Origin: UBA5436 sp964346085 | GTDB taxonomy: Bacteria > Bacillota > Clostridia > Saccharofermentanales > DTU023 | Direction: 5' to 3' | NCBI GenBank assembly: GCA_964346085.1 | Contig: CAYFSZ010000037.1 | Location: 1-13,510, forward strand | DNA length: 13,510 bases | Shown here: one piece after another, positions 1 to 6,735 of the stretch | Layout of the letters: each line of letters opens with the position of its first letter | Position numbering within the stretch: the first letter of the stretch is position 1 | Made by a program: the position numbers and the translations under genes | The notes under the pieces: generated by a model | Told to the model about the DNA's origin: nothing | Seen by the model: the letters and a program-made list of their open reading frames with translations, nothing else | The model's database searches: none

Positions 1-1551
1 CCATTAGCTGTTATCGATGCATACAAACGTAAAATGAAAAACATCGAAGATAATGATGGCCCTATTTTCTTAGAATTAGAAACATATCGTTTCAGCGGTC
101 ACTCTCCATCCGATGCTGACTCATACAGAACCGAAGAAGAAAAAGATGCATGGCGCGTTGTTGATCCAATCACAACATTCCCTAAAGAATTAGTTGATGC
201 TGGCATCGTTACAGAAAAAGAAATCGCTGAAATCGATGAATACGCTGTTAAAAAAGTTACAGAAGCAGTTAAATTAGCAATCGACGATGAAATTTCACCA
301 CGTATGGACTTGAATGCAAATCCAAAAGCAATCGAAGAATTAATGTTCTCTGATGAAATTATCAAATCATTCTCTGATGCAAAACCAGATATGTTAGTGA
401 CAAAGGAAGAATTAGCTGAAAATGTTCGTGTTAAACAAATTTCACGTCGTGAACGCTATGCTTATGACAAAGATGGTAAAGCTTTATCCGCTAACAAGCG
501 TTATCAATTCCGTGATGGTGTTTTCGAAGCAATCATCGACAAATTCTATGAAGATCCAACATTAATCGCTTATGGTGAAGACTTAAGAGACTGGGGTGGT
601 GCTTATGCTTGCTATCGTGGTTTAACAGAAGCTGTTCCTTATCACAGATTCTTCAATTCACCAATTTCTGAAGCTGCTATCATCGCATCTGCTATCGGTT
701 ATGCAATGGCTGGTGGTCGTCCGATTGTTGAATTAATGTACTGCGACTTCTTAGGCCGTGCTGGTGACGAAGTTTTCAACCAATTACCAAAATGGCAAGC
801 AATGTCTGGTGGTTACTTAAAAATGCCAGTTGTTATCCGTGTTTCCGTTGGTTCAAAATATGGTGCACAACACTCCCAAGACTGGACATCATTAGTTGCT
901 CATATTCCAGGCATCAAAGTTGCATTCCCAGTTACACCATATGATGTAAAAGGTGTTTTAACAGCAGCTCTTGATGGAACAGATCCTGTTATCGTTTTCG
1001 AAAGCCAACGCTTATACGATGTTGGTGAACAATTCGTTGAATCAGGCGTTCCAACAGAAAAAATGGAAGATTACAAATTGGGCGAACCTGCAGTCCGTAA
1101 AGAAGGTTCCGATGTCACAATCTTAACAATCGGTGCAACATTATATCGTGCTTTAGATGCTGCAAAAGAAATGGAAGAAAAATACGGAATTTCAGCAGAA
1201 GTTATCGATGCAATCACATTAGTACCATTCAACTATGACAAAGTACTCGAATCTGTTAAGAAAACAGGAAAAATCATCATCGCTGCAGACGCAACAGAAA
1301 GAGGATCATTCTTAAACGACTTAGCTAGAAACATTCAAGACTTAGCTTTCGATTACTTAGATGCTCCTGTTCAAATCTTAGGCGCACGTAACTGGATCAC
1401 ACCTGCACACGAATTAGAAACAGATTACTTCCCACAAAAAGATTGGTTCATTGACTTGTATCATCAAAGAATTGCACCAATCGATGGATACACTCCAACC
1501 CAAAACTTCACTGATGGTGAAAGATTAAGACGTAGTAAATTAGGTGTTTAA
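1..1551 (+). CDS. Fused 2-oxoacid dehydrogenase E1 (alpha + beta), 5' end cut by window
   Basis: This is the thiamine-diphosphate-dependent E1 component of a pyruvate/acetoin/branched-chain-type 2-oxoacid dehydrogenase, which decarboxylates the 2-oxoacid and passes the acyl group to lipoyl-E2. The frame is open from base 1 (PLAVIDAYKRKM...), so the ATG at 34 is internal and the N-terminal TPP-binding half of E1-alpha lies upstream. Visible alpha features are LELETYRFSGHSPSDADSYR and the TEEEKDAW segment. After a linker, E1-beta begins near base 500, with YGEDLRDWGGAY (the GED carries the usual beta-subunit glutamate), NSPISEAAIIASAIGYAMAG, then the C-terminal transketolase domain (TILTIGATLYRALDAA). 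Alpha and beta are usually separate genes, so this is a fusion. No E2 or E3 gene follows and a terminator comes straight after, so this is the last gene of its unit. The substrate cannot be told from the visible part. Confidence 0.93.
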   Translation, partial: PLAVIDAYKRKMKNIEDNDGPIFLELETYRFSGHSPSDADSYRTEEEKDAWRVVDPITTFPKELVDAGIVTEKEIAEIDEYAVKKVTEAVKLAIDDEISPRMDLNANPKAIEELMFSDEIIKSFSDAKPDMLVTKEELAENVRVKQISRRERYAYDKDGKALSANKRYQFRDGVFEAIIDKFYEDPTLIAYGEDLRDWGGAYACYRGLTEAVPYHRFFNSPISEAAIIASAIGYAMAGGRPIVELMYCDFLGRAGDEVFNQLPKWQAMSGGYLKMPVVIRVSVGSKYGAQHSQDWTSLVAHIPGIKVAFPVTPYDVKGVLTAALDGTDPVIVFESQRLYDVGEQFVESGVPTEKMEDYKLGEPAVRKEGSDVTILTIGATLYRALDAAKEMEEKYGISAEVIDAITLVPFNYDKVLESVKKTGKIIIAADATERGSFLNDLARNIQDLAFDYLDAPVQILGARNWITPAHELETDYFPQKDWFIDLYHQRIAPIDGYTPTQNFTDGERLRRSKLGV

Positions 1552-1586
1552 TATTCTATCCCTTTAAGCATATTACCCTATATGCG

Positions 1587-1626
1587 AAAAGCTACTCGAG
1601 TTATTTCTCGAGTAGCTTTTTTTATT
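1587..1626 (+). terminator. Rho-independent terminator after E1 gene
   Basis: A perfect 14-bp stem (AAAAGCTACTCGAG, 1587-1600, with its complement at 1607-1620) closes a 6-base loop and runs into a T-tract continuing to about 1623. The A-run in the 5' arm would give a T-run on the other strand, so it could work in both directions. It ends the E1 transcript 36 bases after the stop codon. Confidence 0.93.
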
Positions 1627-1702
1627 CTTTAAGTCATCAATAATGCGGATACTAAATTATACGTAATCGAAAAATGCTCAATTATACACCCTTTTTCCTT
1701 TT

Positions 1703-1738
1703 TTGACTCATTGAAATTGTACTAAAAATATATAAAAT
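1703..1738 (+). promoter_or_regulatory. Probable sigma-A promoter for the lipoprotein stub
   Basis: TTGAAA (1711-1716) and TAAAAT (1733-1738) are 16 bases apart. An overlapping alternative is TTGACT (1703-1708) with an AT-rich -10 at about 1726-1732. Either would start transcription around 1740-1746, just before the palindrome at 1752-1764. The call rests on sequence likeness only. Confidence 0.5.
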
Positions 1739-1751
1739 ATTAGATAAGTTA

Positions 1752-1764
1752 GTGCATAATGCAC
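1752..1764. promoter_or_regulatory. Perfect palindrome, candidate operator
   Basis: GTGCATAATGCAC is a perfect 13-base inverted repeat (6-bp arms, central A). It sits between the predicted transcription start and the ribosome binding site of the 1785 gene, a typical place for a repressor site. Similar TTGTGCA half-sites occur in the rhaM/araC intergenic region. The binding protein is unknown. Confidence 0.45.
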
Positions 1765-1784
1765 AATCAAAAAGGAGAAAGACT

Positions 1785-1928
1785 ATGAAAAGATTATTAG
1801 CAGTACTATTGACGTTGATTATGGTGTTCGGTATTGTTGCTTGCGGTGCAGACAAGAATACAGAAAACTCTGATGAAACAAAAGAAGCAGGTGAAGCTGC
1901 AGCAGAACCTGAAGAAACTGGTGAATAA
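1785..1928 (+). CDS. 47-aa lipoprotein, probable 5' remnant of an ABC substrate-binding protein
   Basis: An AAAGGAG site (1771-1777) lies 7 bases before the ATG. The product begins MKRLLAVLLTLIMV and has a lipobox GIVAC, then an acidic Ala/Glu/Thr linker (DETKEAGEAAAEPEETGE) and a stop. Signal peptide and linker closely resemble those of the sugar-binding lipoprotein at 7826 (lipobox VVAC, linker rich in AAAEEP), but the whole binding domain is missing. With its own promoter and operator it looks like a full-size binding-protein gene that lost its 3' part: the stop falls at the point where sequence antisense to another gene begins. The alternative is a genuine tiny lipoprotein. It is too short for most gene callers. 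The ORF is certain; its status as a remnant is inferred. Confidence 0.6.
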   Translation: MKRLLAVLLTLIMVFGIVACGADKNTENSDETKEAGEAAAEPEETGE

Positions 1929-1983
1929 TACTACCTGCTTCTAATACAATTTTCAGAATTTGTTCAAATAATTTTTGTGACAT
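1819..1983 (-). pseudogene. 5' fragment of a minus-strand gene, truncated at a junction
   Basis: On the minus strand AAGGAG (1991-1996) is followed after 7 bases by ATG (1983-1981) and MSQKLFEQILKIVLEAGSII. This reads like the N-terminal helix of a real cytoplasmic protein; the spacing of LEAG-II is reminiscent of inositol-monophosphatase/CysQ-type N-termini, a weak likeness only. After about 20 codons the frame enters the antisense of the lipoprotein stub, becomes low-complexity (Leu/Gln/His), and stops at 1819. Native sequence therefore ends near 1925-1930. It lies 97 bases downstream of the araC-type stop on the same strand and could have been its operon partner. The product cannot be assigned. 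Confidence 0.5.
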
Positions 1984-2079
1984 GAGAATTCTCCTTGAGC
2001 AATTTTCTTCAGTTTAAACTATTAATATGAATAGATTCAATCCGAGAAATTGGCTTTTTAGGTAGGAGAAGACAGCATT

Positions 2080-2343
2080 TTACTTCCAATACCAGTTTTT
2101 GCTGTATTCATAAGGGGTNNNNNNNNNNNNNNNNNNNNNNNNNNNNNNNNNNNNNNNNNNNNNNNNNNNNNNNNNNNNNNNNNNNNNNNNNNNNNNNNNN
2201 NNNNNNNNNNNNNNNNNNCAATAGAAATCTCCAATTTCTTGAATATAAGGAAGACGATTTTTGACGTCCAAATTAGCAGAGATAAATAGCCATTTTGATT
2301 GTTTTTCTAAATCTAATTTAAAATTCAAGGTCTCTTTTGGCAT
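2080..2343 (-). CDS. AraC-family regulator, interrupted by assembly gap
   Basis: This is probably the transcriptional regulator of the rhamnose operon that it faces. The start (ATG at 2343) has an AGGAG site 8 bases upstream on the minus strand. The first 41 residues (MPKETLNFKLDLEKQ..., ending IQEIGDFY) resemble the start of the N-terminal cupin sensing domain in AraC-type sugar regulators. After 100 Ns the last 12 residues are TPYEYSKNWYWK, the TPxEYRK-like end of the C-terminal double helix-turn-helix domain. AraC-family members are usually about 270-300 residues, so roughly 700 bases should be hidden and the 100 Ns are a placeholder. Both ends are in one frame as written, which can be chance. 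That both ends belong to one gene is inferred; they could come from two AraC paralogues joined by scaffolding. Confidence 0.72.
   Translation of the reverse strand: MPKETLNFKLDLEKQSKWLFISANLDVKNRLPYIQEIGDFYXXXXXXXXXXXXXXXXXXXXXXXXXXXXXXXXXXTPYEYSKNWYWK
2119..2218. other. Assembly gap (100 Ns)
   Basis: Exactly 100 Ns are the conventional filler for a scaffold gap of unknown size. It removes most of the AraC-type regulator. All distances measured across this point are unreliable. Confidence 0.98.
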
Positions 2344-2377
2344 TTTTAAAACTCCTATCCGAAGTCAATATATTGCA

Positions 2378-2406
2378 ATTATAAGACAAGAAAGTTTAAT
2401 GTGCAA
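2378..2406 (-). promoter_or_regulatory. Promoter of the AraC-type regulator
   Basis: Read on the minus strand: TTGCAC (2406-2401), a 17-base spacer, then a perfect TATAAT (2383-2378). Transcription would start near 2371, giving a leader of about 28 bases. The -35 lies inside a TTGCACATT / AATGTGCAA box that has a second copy at 2459-2465, which would suit autoregulation by a protein binding between the divergent genes. Confidence 0.65.
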
Positions 2407-2465
2407 AAAATATGGTTATGATATAGTGAACAAAAGAATAGAAAAAATTCGTTTTCATTGTGCAA
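2395..2465 (+). promoter_or_regulatory. Candidate rhaM operon control region
   Basis: The best -10 on the plus strand is TATGAT (2417-2422). The bases 16-18 upstream (TTTAAT, 2395-2400) are a poor -35, as expected for a promoter needing an activator. TGTGCAA occurs directly repeated at 2400-2406 and 2459-2465, 59 bases apart, and the second copy is part of the imperfect inverted repeat TTGTGCAATAAGCATAA. A catabolite-repression-like sequence (TGAAAACGAATTTT, minus strand, 2457-2444) matches only 8 of the 11 fixed positions of a cre site. The start site and the role of each box are inferred. Confidence 0.35.
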
Positions 2466-2553
2466 TAAGCATAAAAATATTACTGAATAATTGAACATTA
2501 TGCTAATCACAGGAAAATTGATAGAAGCAAAATACTAGCATTGAGGAGGGATT

Positions 2554-2868
2554 ATGGAAAGATTTATGTGGATTGCCAGAGTTAAAGAAGGTCAACTAGA
2601 AGAATATAAGAAACGCCATGATGAAATTTGGCCAGAAATGACAGAAGTCCTGAATGAAGCTGGTGTCCATAATTACACAATCTGGAATTATCAGGATAAA
2701 GTGATTGGTTATTATGAATGTGAATCAATTGAAAAAGCTGATTATGTACAGGGAAATAGTGAAGTTGTTGCTCGCTGGAATGAGTATATGAAAGATGTTA
2801 TGGAAATGGAATTTGATCCTGTAACTGGCTCTCAAGTCAGATTAGATCAAGTTTTTTATCATGAATAG
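2554..2868 (+). CDS. rhaM: L-rhamnose mutarotase
   Basis: RhaM interconverts the alpha and beta anomers of L-rhamnose in the cytoplasm, supplying the form used by the isomerase. The 104-residue length equals that of the E. coli enzyme, and the signature RHDEIWPEM places a histidine at residue 22, the position of the catalytic His in E. coli RhaM (YiiL). The C-terminal pattern RWNEYMKDVM...LDQVFYHE also fits. A strong GAGGAGGG site (2543-2550) precedes the ATG. This is the first gene of the rhamnose operon, separated by 18 bases from rhaA and by about 210 bases from the divergent AraC-type gene. Confidence 0.95.
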   Translation: MERFMWIARVKEGQLEEYKKRHDEIWPEMTEVLNEAGVHNYTIWNYQDKVIGYYECESIEKADYVQGNSEVVARWNEYMKDVMEMEFDPVTGSQVRLDQVFYHE

Positions 2869-2886
2869 AAAGATAGGGGAATAGAA

Positions 2887-4143
2887 ATGAAAAGTTCAAT
2901 TAAAGAGGGTTACGAATTAGCGAAACAAATATATGCCGAGTACGGTGTTGATATAGACCAAGCAATTGAAAGAGCAAATGCGATTCCTATTTCTATGAAT
3001 TGCTGGCAGGGTGACGATGTTATCGGATTTGATGGTTCAGATACATTGACTGGAGGTATTCAAGTAACAGGTAATTATCCTGGAAGAGCTACTAATGCAG
3101 AACAATTACGTGATGATATTGAGTTAGCGATTGCACAAATTCCTGGAACTGTAAAATTAAATTTACATGCAAGCTATGCTGAGAAAACAGATCCCGATAA
3201 AGATAGAGATGCTTATACCATCGAAGATTTCCAAGGTTGGGTTGATTGGGCGAACAAAAACGAGATTGGTTTAGACTTTAATCCAACGTTCTTCTCACAT
3301 CCTAAAATGGATGGCGATTTTTCATTAACATCATTTGATGAAGAGACTAGAAAATTCTGGATTGAACATGGTAAGAGATGCCGTGAAATTGGCGCAGAAT
3401 TTGCAAAACAAACAGGTAAAGATTGTGCGATTAATTATTGGATGCCTGACGGATACAAAGATATTTGCGTAGATACAGCAAAACGCCGTGAATTAATGAT
3501 TGAATCGTTAGATGAAATTTTCAACGCAGATATTGATTCTGAAAATGTTTATTGTGCTTTAGAAAGTAAATTATTTGGCTTAGGCGTTGAAAGTCATACA
3601 GTTGCTAGTCATGAATTCTCATTGAGTTATGCTTTGACAAGAAATATTTTATACACATTAGATGCAGGACATTTCCATCCAACAGAAACAATCAGCTCGA
3701 AATTAACAGCATTGATGCCTTTCATGGAAAAAGTTTTACTTCATGTTAGTCGCGGAGTTCGTTGGGATAGTGATCATATTGTCACTTGGGATGATGAATT
3801 GCAAAACATCATGAATGAGATTGTTTGGAATCATTTAGAAAATCGTGTTTTGATTGGTCTTGACTATTTTGATGCAACACTAAATCGTATTGCTGCATGG
3901 GTTATTGGTGTCAGAAATACTCGAAAAGCAATTCTTAAAGCTTGTCTTGCTCCTGTACAGAATATGCGTGAAGCAGAGTATAGTGCAAATTACGGAAAAC
4001 GATTAGCAATGTACGAACACAATAAAGAATTACCTTTTGGTTTAGTTTGGGATTATTACTGTGCAAAAGAAGAAAAACCATTAGGTTTAGATTTTATGCA
4101 AAATATTGAACAATATGAAAAAGATGTCTTATTAAAAAGATAA
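2887..4143 (+). CDS. rhaA: L-rhamnose isomerase
   Basis: RhaA is a cytoplasmic TIM-barrel, Mn/Zn-dependent enzyme that converts L-rhamnose to L-rhamnulose (EC 5.3.1.14). It has 418 residues, the usual family length. The metal and substrate residues known from E. coli all appear at a constant shift of eight: E226 (LESK), D259 and H262 (LDAGHFH), H286 (LHVSR), D294 and D296 (RWDSDH) and D326 (IGLDYFDA). The N-terminal SMNCWQGDDVIGFD is also typical. Ribosome binding site AGGGGA precedes the ATG. It lies between rhaM and the transporter genes, with a 46-base gap to the ATPase start. Nothing is missing from the active site. Confidence 0.97.
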   Translation: MKSSIKEGYELAKQIYAEYGVDIDQAIERANAIPISMNCWQGDDVIGFDGSDTLTGGIQVTGNYPGRATNAEQLRDDIELAIAQIPGTVKLNLHASYAEKTDPDKDRDAYTIEDFQGWVDWANKNEIGLDFNPTFFSHPKMDGDFSLTSFDEETRKFWIEHGKRCREIGAEFAKQTGKDCAINYWMPDGYKDICVDTAKRRELMIESLDEIFNADIDSENVYCALESKLFGLGVESHTVASHEFSLSYALTRNILYTLDAGHFHPTETISSKLTALMPFMEKVLLHVSRGVRWDSDHIVTWDDELQNIMNEIVWNHLENRVLIGLDYFDATLNRIAAWVIGVRNTRKAILKACLAPVQNMREAEYSANYGKRLAMYEHNKELPFGLVWDYYCAKEEKPLGLDFMQNIEQYEKDVLLKR

Positions 4144-4189
4144 AAACTAATTATTGTAAAAAGGTAGAAATCAATTGATGGAGGCATTG

Positions 4190-5695
4190 ATGTCAGAATA
4201 TATTTTAGAGTTAAATGGTATAACCAAAATTTTCCCCGGGGTGCGTGCCTTGAATCAAGTTCATTTTAACTTGAAACCGGGAGAAATCCATGCCTTAATG
4301 GGCGAAAATGGTGCCGGGAAATCAACTTTTATTAAAGTGATTACCGGGGTTCATCAACCCGATGAAGGTACCATTTATTATAAAGGCGAACCAATCACAT
4401 TTGACAATCCAGTCATGGCTCAGGAACACGGAATTGCAGCTATTTACCAACATGTAACCAGTTATCCTCACCTGAGCGTTGCTGAAAATATTTTCATGGG
4501 TCATGAAATTAAAAAAGCTGGATTTCTGCAATGGAAAGAAATGAACAAAAAAGCTGCTGAACTCTTAGAGCGCTTGCATGCTTATTTCAAACCAACTGAT
4601 CTGATGAGTACATTGAGTGTCGCACAACAGCAATTAGTTGAAATAGCAAAAGCTTTATCAATGGATGCTGACATCATTATCATGGATGAGCCAACCGCTG
4701 CTTTGACGAAGTCTGAATCTGAAGAACTATATAAGATTACAGAAAAACTAAAATCAGAAGGCAAAGCAATCATTTTGATTTCTCATCGTCTTGAAGACAT
4801 GTATCGTCTGGCTGATCGCGTCACAGTTTTCAGAGATGCGAATTACATAGGAACTTATGATGTTGAGGGATTGGCAGAGGCAAAATTGATAAATGCTATG
4901 GTTGGCAGAGACATTACAGATTTATTCCCAAAACCAATCATTACAAGGGGAGATGAATTACTTAGGGTTGAGAATTTTTCTAGAAGAGGATTTTTTGAGG
5001 ATGTATCGTTCAATGTGCATGCAGGTGAAATCGTTGGATTAACAGGATTGGTTGGTGCAGGTAGAACAGAAGTTATTGAATCAATATTGGGTATTACTAG
5101 CCATCAAGAAGGAAAATTGTACTTTGAAGGAAAAGAAATTCAGATTTCTAATCCGCGTGATGCGCTAACAAATGGTATTGGCCATTTGACAGAAGATAGA
5201 CAATTAACAGGATTAATTGTTAATTGGAGTATCGAGCAAAATATTACCTTAGCTGAAATGAACAAATTTTCGAACAAAGGCTTTATCGATACAAACAAAG
5301 AAAAAGAGGTAGCGAAAGAATTAGCGGAAAAAGTAGACGTCAAAGCGGTCGGTATCTTTGACTTAGTTCGTTCATTATCTGGTGGTAATCAGCAAAAAGT
5401 AGCTGTTGCCAAGGCACTTGCAAGTGATTTGAAATTATTGATCATGGATGAGCCAACCAAAGGTGTAGATATCGGTGCAAAAGCGGCTATTTATGAAATT
5501 ATGGGTGAGCTAGCTGAAAGAGGAATGGGAATTATTGTTATCTCTTCAGAAATGCCTGAAATACTAGGCATGTCGGATCGTATCTATGTTATGTGTGAAG
5601 GTAGAGTTACTGGCGAGCTCATGGCAAAAGACGCAACACAAGAAGAAATCTTAAAGCTTTCGATGAAAAAGCATGATGTAAATCAAGATAGGTAG
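4190..5695 (+). CDS. Rhamnose-type sugar ABC transporter, double ATPase subunit
   Basis: This cytoplasmic energy subunit (RbsA/XylG class, 501 residues) drives sugar import with the two permeases that follow. The first nucleotide-binding domain has Walker A GENGAGKST (38-46), signature LSVAQQQ (142-148) and Walker B IIIMDEPTAAL ending near 172. The second has a degenerate Walker A GLVGAGRTEV without the lysine (from 286), signature LSGGNQQ (396-402) and LLIMDEPTKGVD ending at 427. A catalytically weak second site is normal for this class. The frame is open further upstream (TTG 4175, ATG 4178), but GGAGG at 4180-4184 overlaps that ATG and sits 5 bases before the ATG at 4190, which gives the usual MSEYILELNGITKIFPG start. 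Rhamnose as substrate is inferred from the operon; related subunits serve ribose, xylose and AI-2. Confidence 0.93.
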   Translation: MSEYILELNGITKIFPGVRALNQVHFNLKPGEIHALMGENGAGKSTFIKVITGVHQPDEGTIYYKGEPITFDNPVMAQEHGIAAIYQHVTSYPHLSVAENIFMGHEIKKAGFLQWKEMNKKAAELLERLHAYFKPTDLMSTLSVAQQQLVEIAKALSMDADIIIMDEPTAALTKSESEELYKITEKLKSEGKAIILISHRLEDMYRLADRVTVFRDANYIGTYDVEGLAEAKLINAMVGRDITDLFPKPIITRGDELLRVENFSRRGFFEDVSFNVHAGEIVGLTGLVGAGRTEVIESILGITSHQEGKLYFEGKEIQISNPRDALTNGIGHLTEDRQLTGLIVNWSIEQNITLAEMNKFSNKGFIDTNKEKEVAKELAEKVDVKAVGIFDLVRSLSGGNQQKVAVAKALASDLKLLIMDEPTKGVDIGAKAAIYEIMGELAERGMGIIVISSEMPEILGMSDRIYVMCEGRVTGELMAKDATQEEILKLSMKKHDVNQDR

Positions 5696-5702
5696 GAAGA
5701 AC

Positions 5703-6734
5703 GTGGAAAAGATAAATACAAATCATGAAAAAGGGACGATTAAGAAAGTCCTGACTGCTTTGAGGGATTCAAGAGAAGCAAGCTTATTGTTAATTATCGT
5801 GATACTTTGCTTGTTAATTCAATTAGCAAGTGGAAATTTCTTATCAGTAAAAACATTTACCGATATGTTCAAAAATTATTCCACCACATTCACCCTTTCT
5901 CTTGGAATGATGAGCGTTTTGATTATCGGTGGTATTGATATTTCTGTTGCAGCGACAATGGCGTTTTCAGGAATGTGTGCTTCATTATTGATGCGAGATG
6001 GTGTGTACTCTAGTACATTTATCATGTTCTTAGTGAGTATAGTTATCGGCATCGCTTGTGGTACTTTGATAGGTGTGATTGTCAGCTATGGAGGAGTTAT
6101 TCCAATCATTGCAACACTTGGATTTACCAATATTTACCGTGGTGCCACCTACATTGTCTCAGACAGCCAATGGGTATCTGCTTATCAATTCGATTCTGGA
6201 TTCAAAGCATTTGCACAATCAAATAGTTTATCATTTGGACTTATTAACAACTTATTTTTTATTTCAGTTTTATGCTACATCTTGTTTTATATCATTATGA
6301 AATGGACCAAATTTGGTAGAAGAATATATGCGGTCGGTTCTAATCCTGAGGCAGCAACTATAAGTGGTATCAAAATCAGACGTGTTACTTGGATGGTTTA
6401 TGCTATCGCAGGCGGTTTTTCAGGATTGACAGGAGCAATGTTTACAGCTCTATATGCTTCGGCTCAAAGTGATATGGGTGTAGGAATGGAGATGGATGCT
6501 ATCGCCTCCTGTGTTATCGGCGGGGTATCATTAAGCGGAGGAACAGGAAGTGTTCCTGGTGTTTTCTTAGGTGCTCTAACGATGGCTATTATCTCAAAAT
6601 CATTGCCAATGATTGGGGTTTCTCAATTCTGGCAAACAATGATTAAAGGAGCCATTATTTTAATTGCAATTATGATTAATGTGGTTGTTCAACGCGCAAT
6701 GAAAAAGAGCGTCTTGAAAGAGAGGGAAATTTAA
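5703..6734 (+). CDS. Sugar ABC transporter permease 1
   Basis: An integral membrane subunit (RbsC-type branched-chain/sugar permease family) of 343 residues that forms half of the transport channel. It has a charged N-terminal stretch and then many hydrophobic segments beginning at about residue 27. GGIDIS (76-81) and the cytoplasmic coupling loop YAVGSNPEAATISGIKI (from 209) are family hallmarks; GGVSLSGGTGSVPG is near the C-terminal end. The start is GTG, with AGGAAGA just upstream (5695-5701) and no better ATG nearby. It lies 7 bases after the ATPase gene and 1 base before the second permease, so translation is probably coupled. Confidence 0.92.
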   Translation: MEKINTNHEKGTIKKVLTALRDSREASLLLIIVILCLLIQLASGNFLSVKTFTDMFKNYSTTFTLSLGMMSVLIIGGIDISVAATMAFSGMCASLLMRDGVYSSTFIMFLVSIVIGIACGTLIGVIVSYGGVIPIIATLGFTNIYRGATYIVSDSQWVSAYQFDSGFKAFAQSNSLSFGLINNLFFISVLCYILFYIIMKWTKFGRRIYAVGSNPEAATISGIKIRRVTWMVYAIAGGFSGLTGAMFTALYASAQSDMGVGMEMDAIASCVIGGVSLSGGTGSVPGVFLGALTMAIISKSLPMIGVSQFWQTMIKGAIILIAIMINVVVQRAMKKSVLKEREI

Positions 6735-6735
6735 T

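Noticed and set aside
1952..2079. Possible insertion sequence causing the gene truncations
   Set aside because: No transposase coding, terminal inverted repeats or target duplications are visible; a simple deletion or assembly error explains the layout.
2261..2494. Plus-strand open frame of 77 codons
   Set aside because: It is antisense to the start and promoter of the AraC-type gene, has no ribosome binding site and resembles no protein family.
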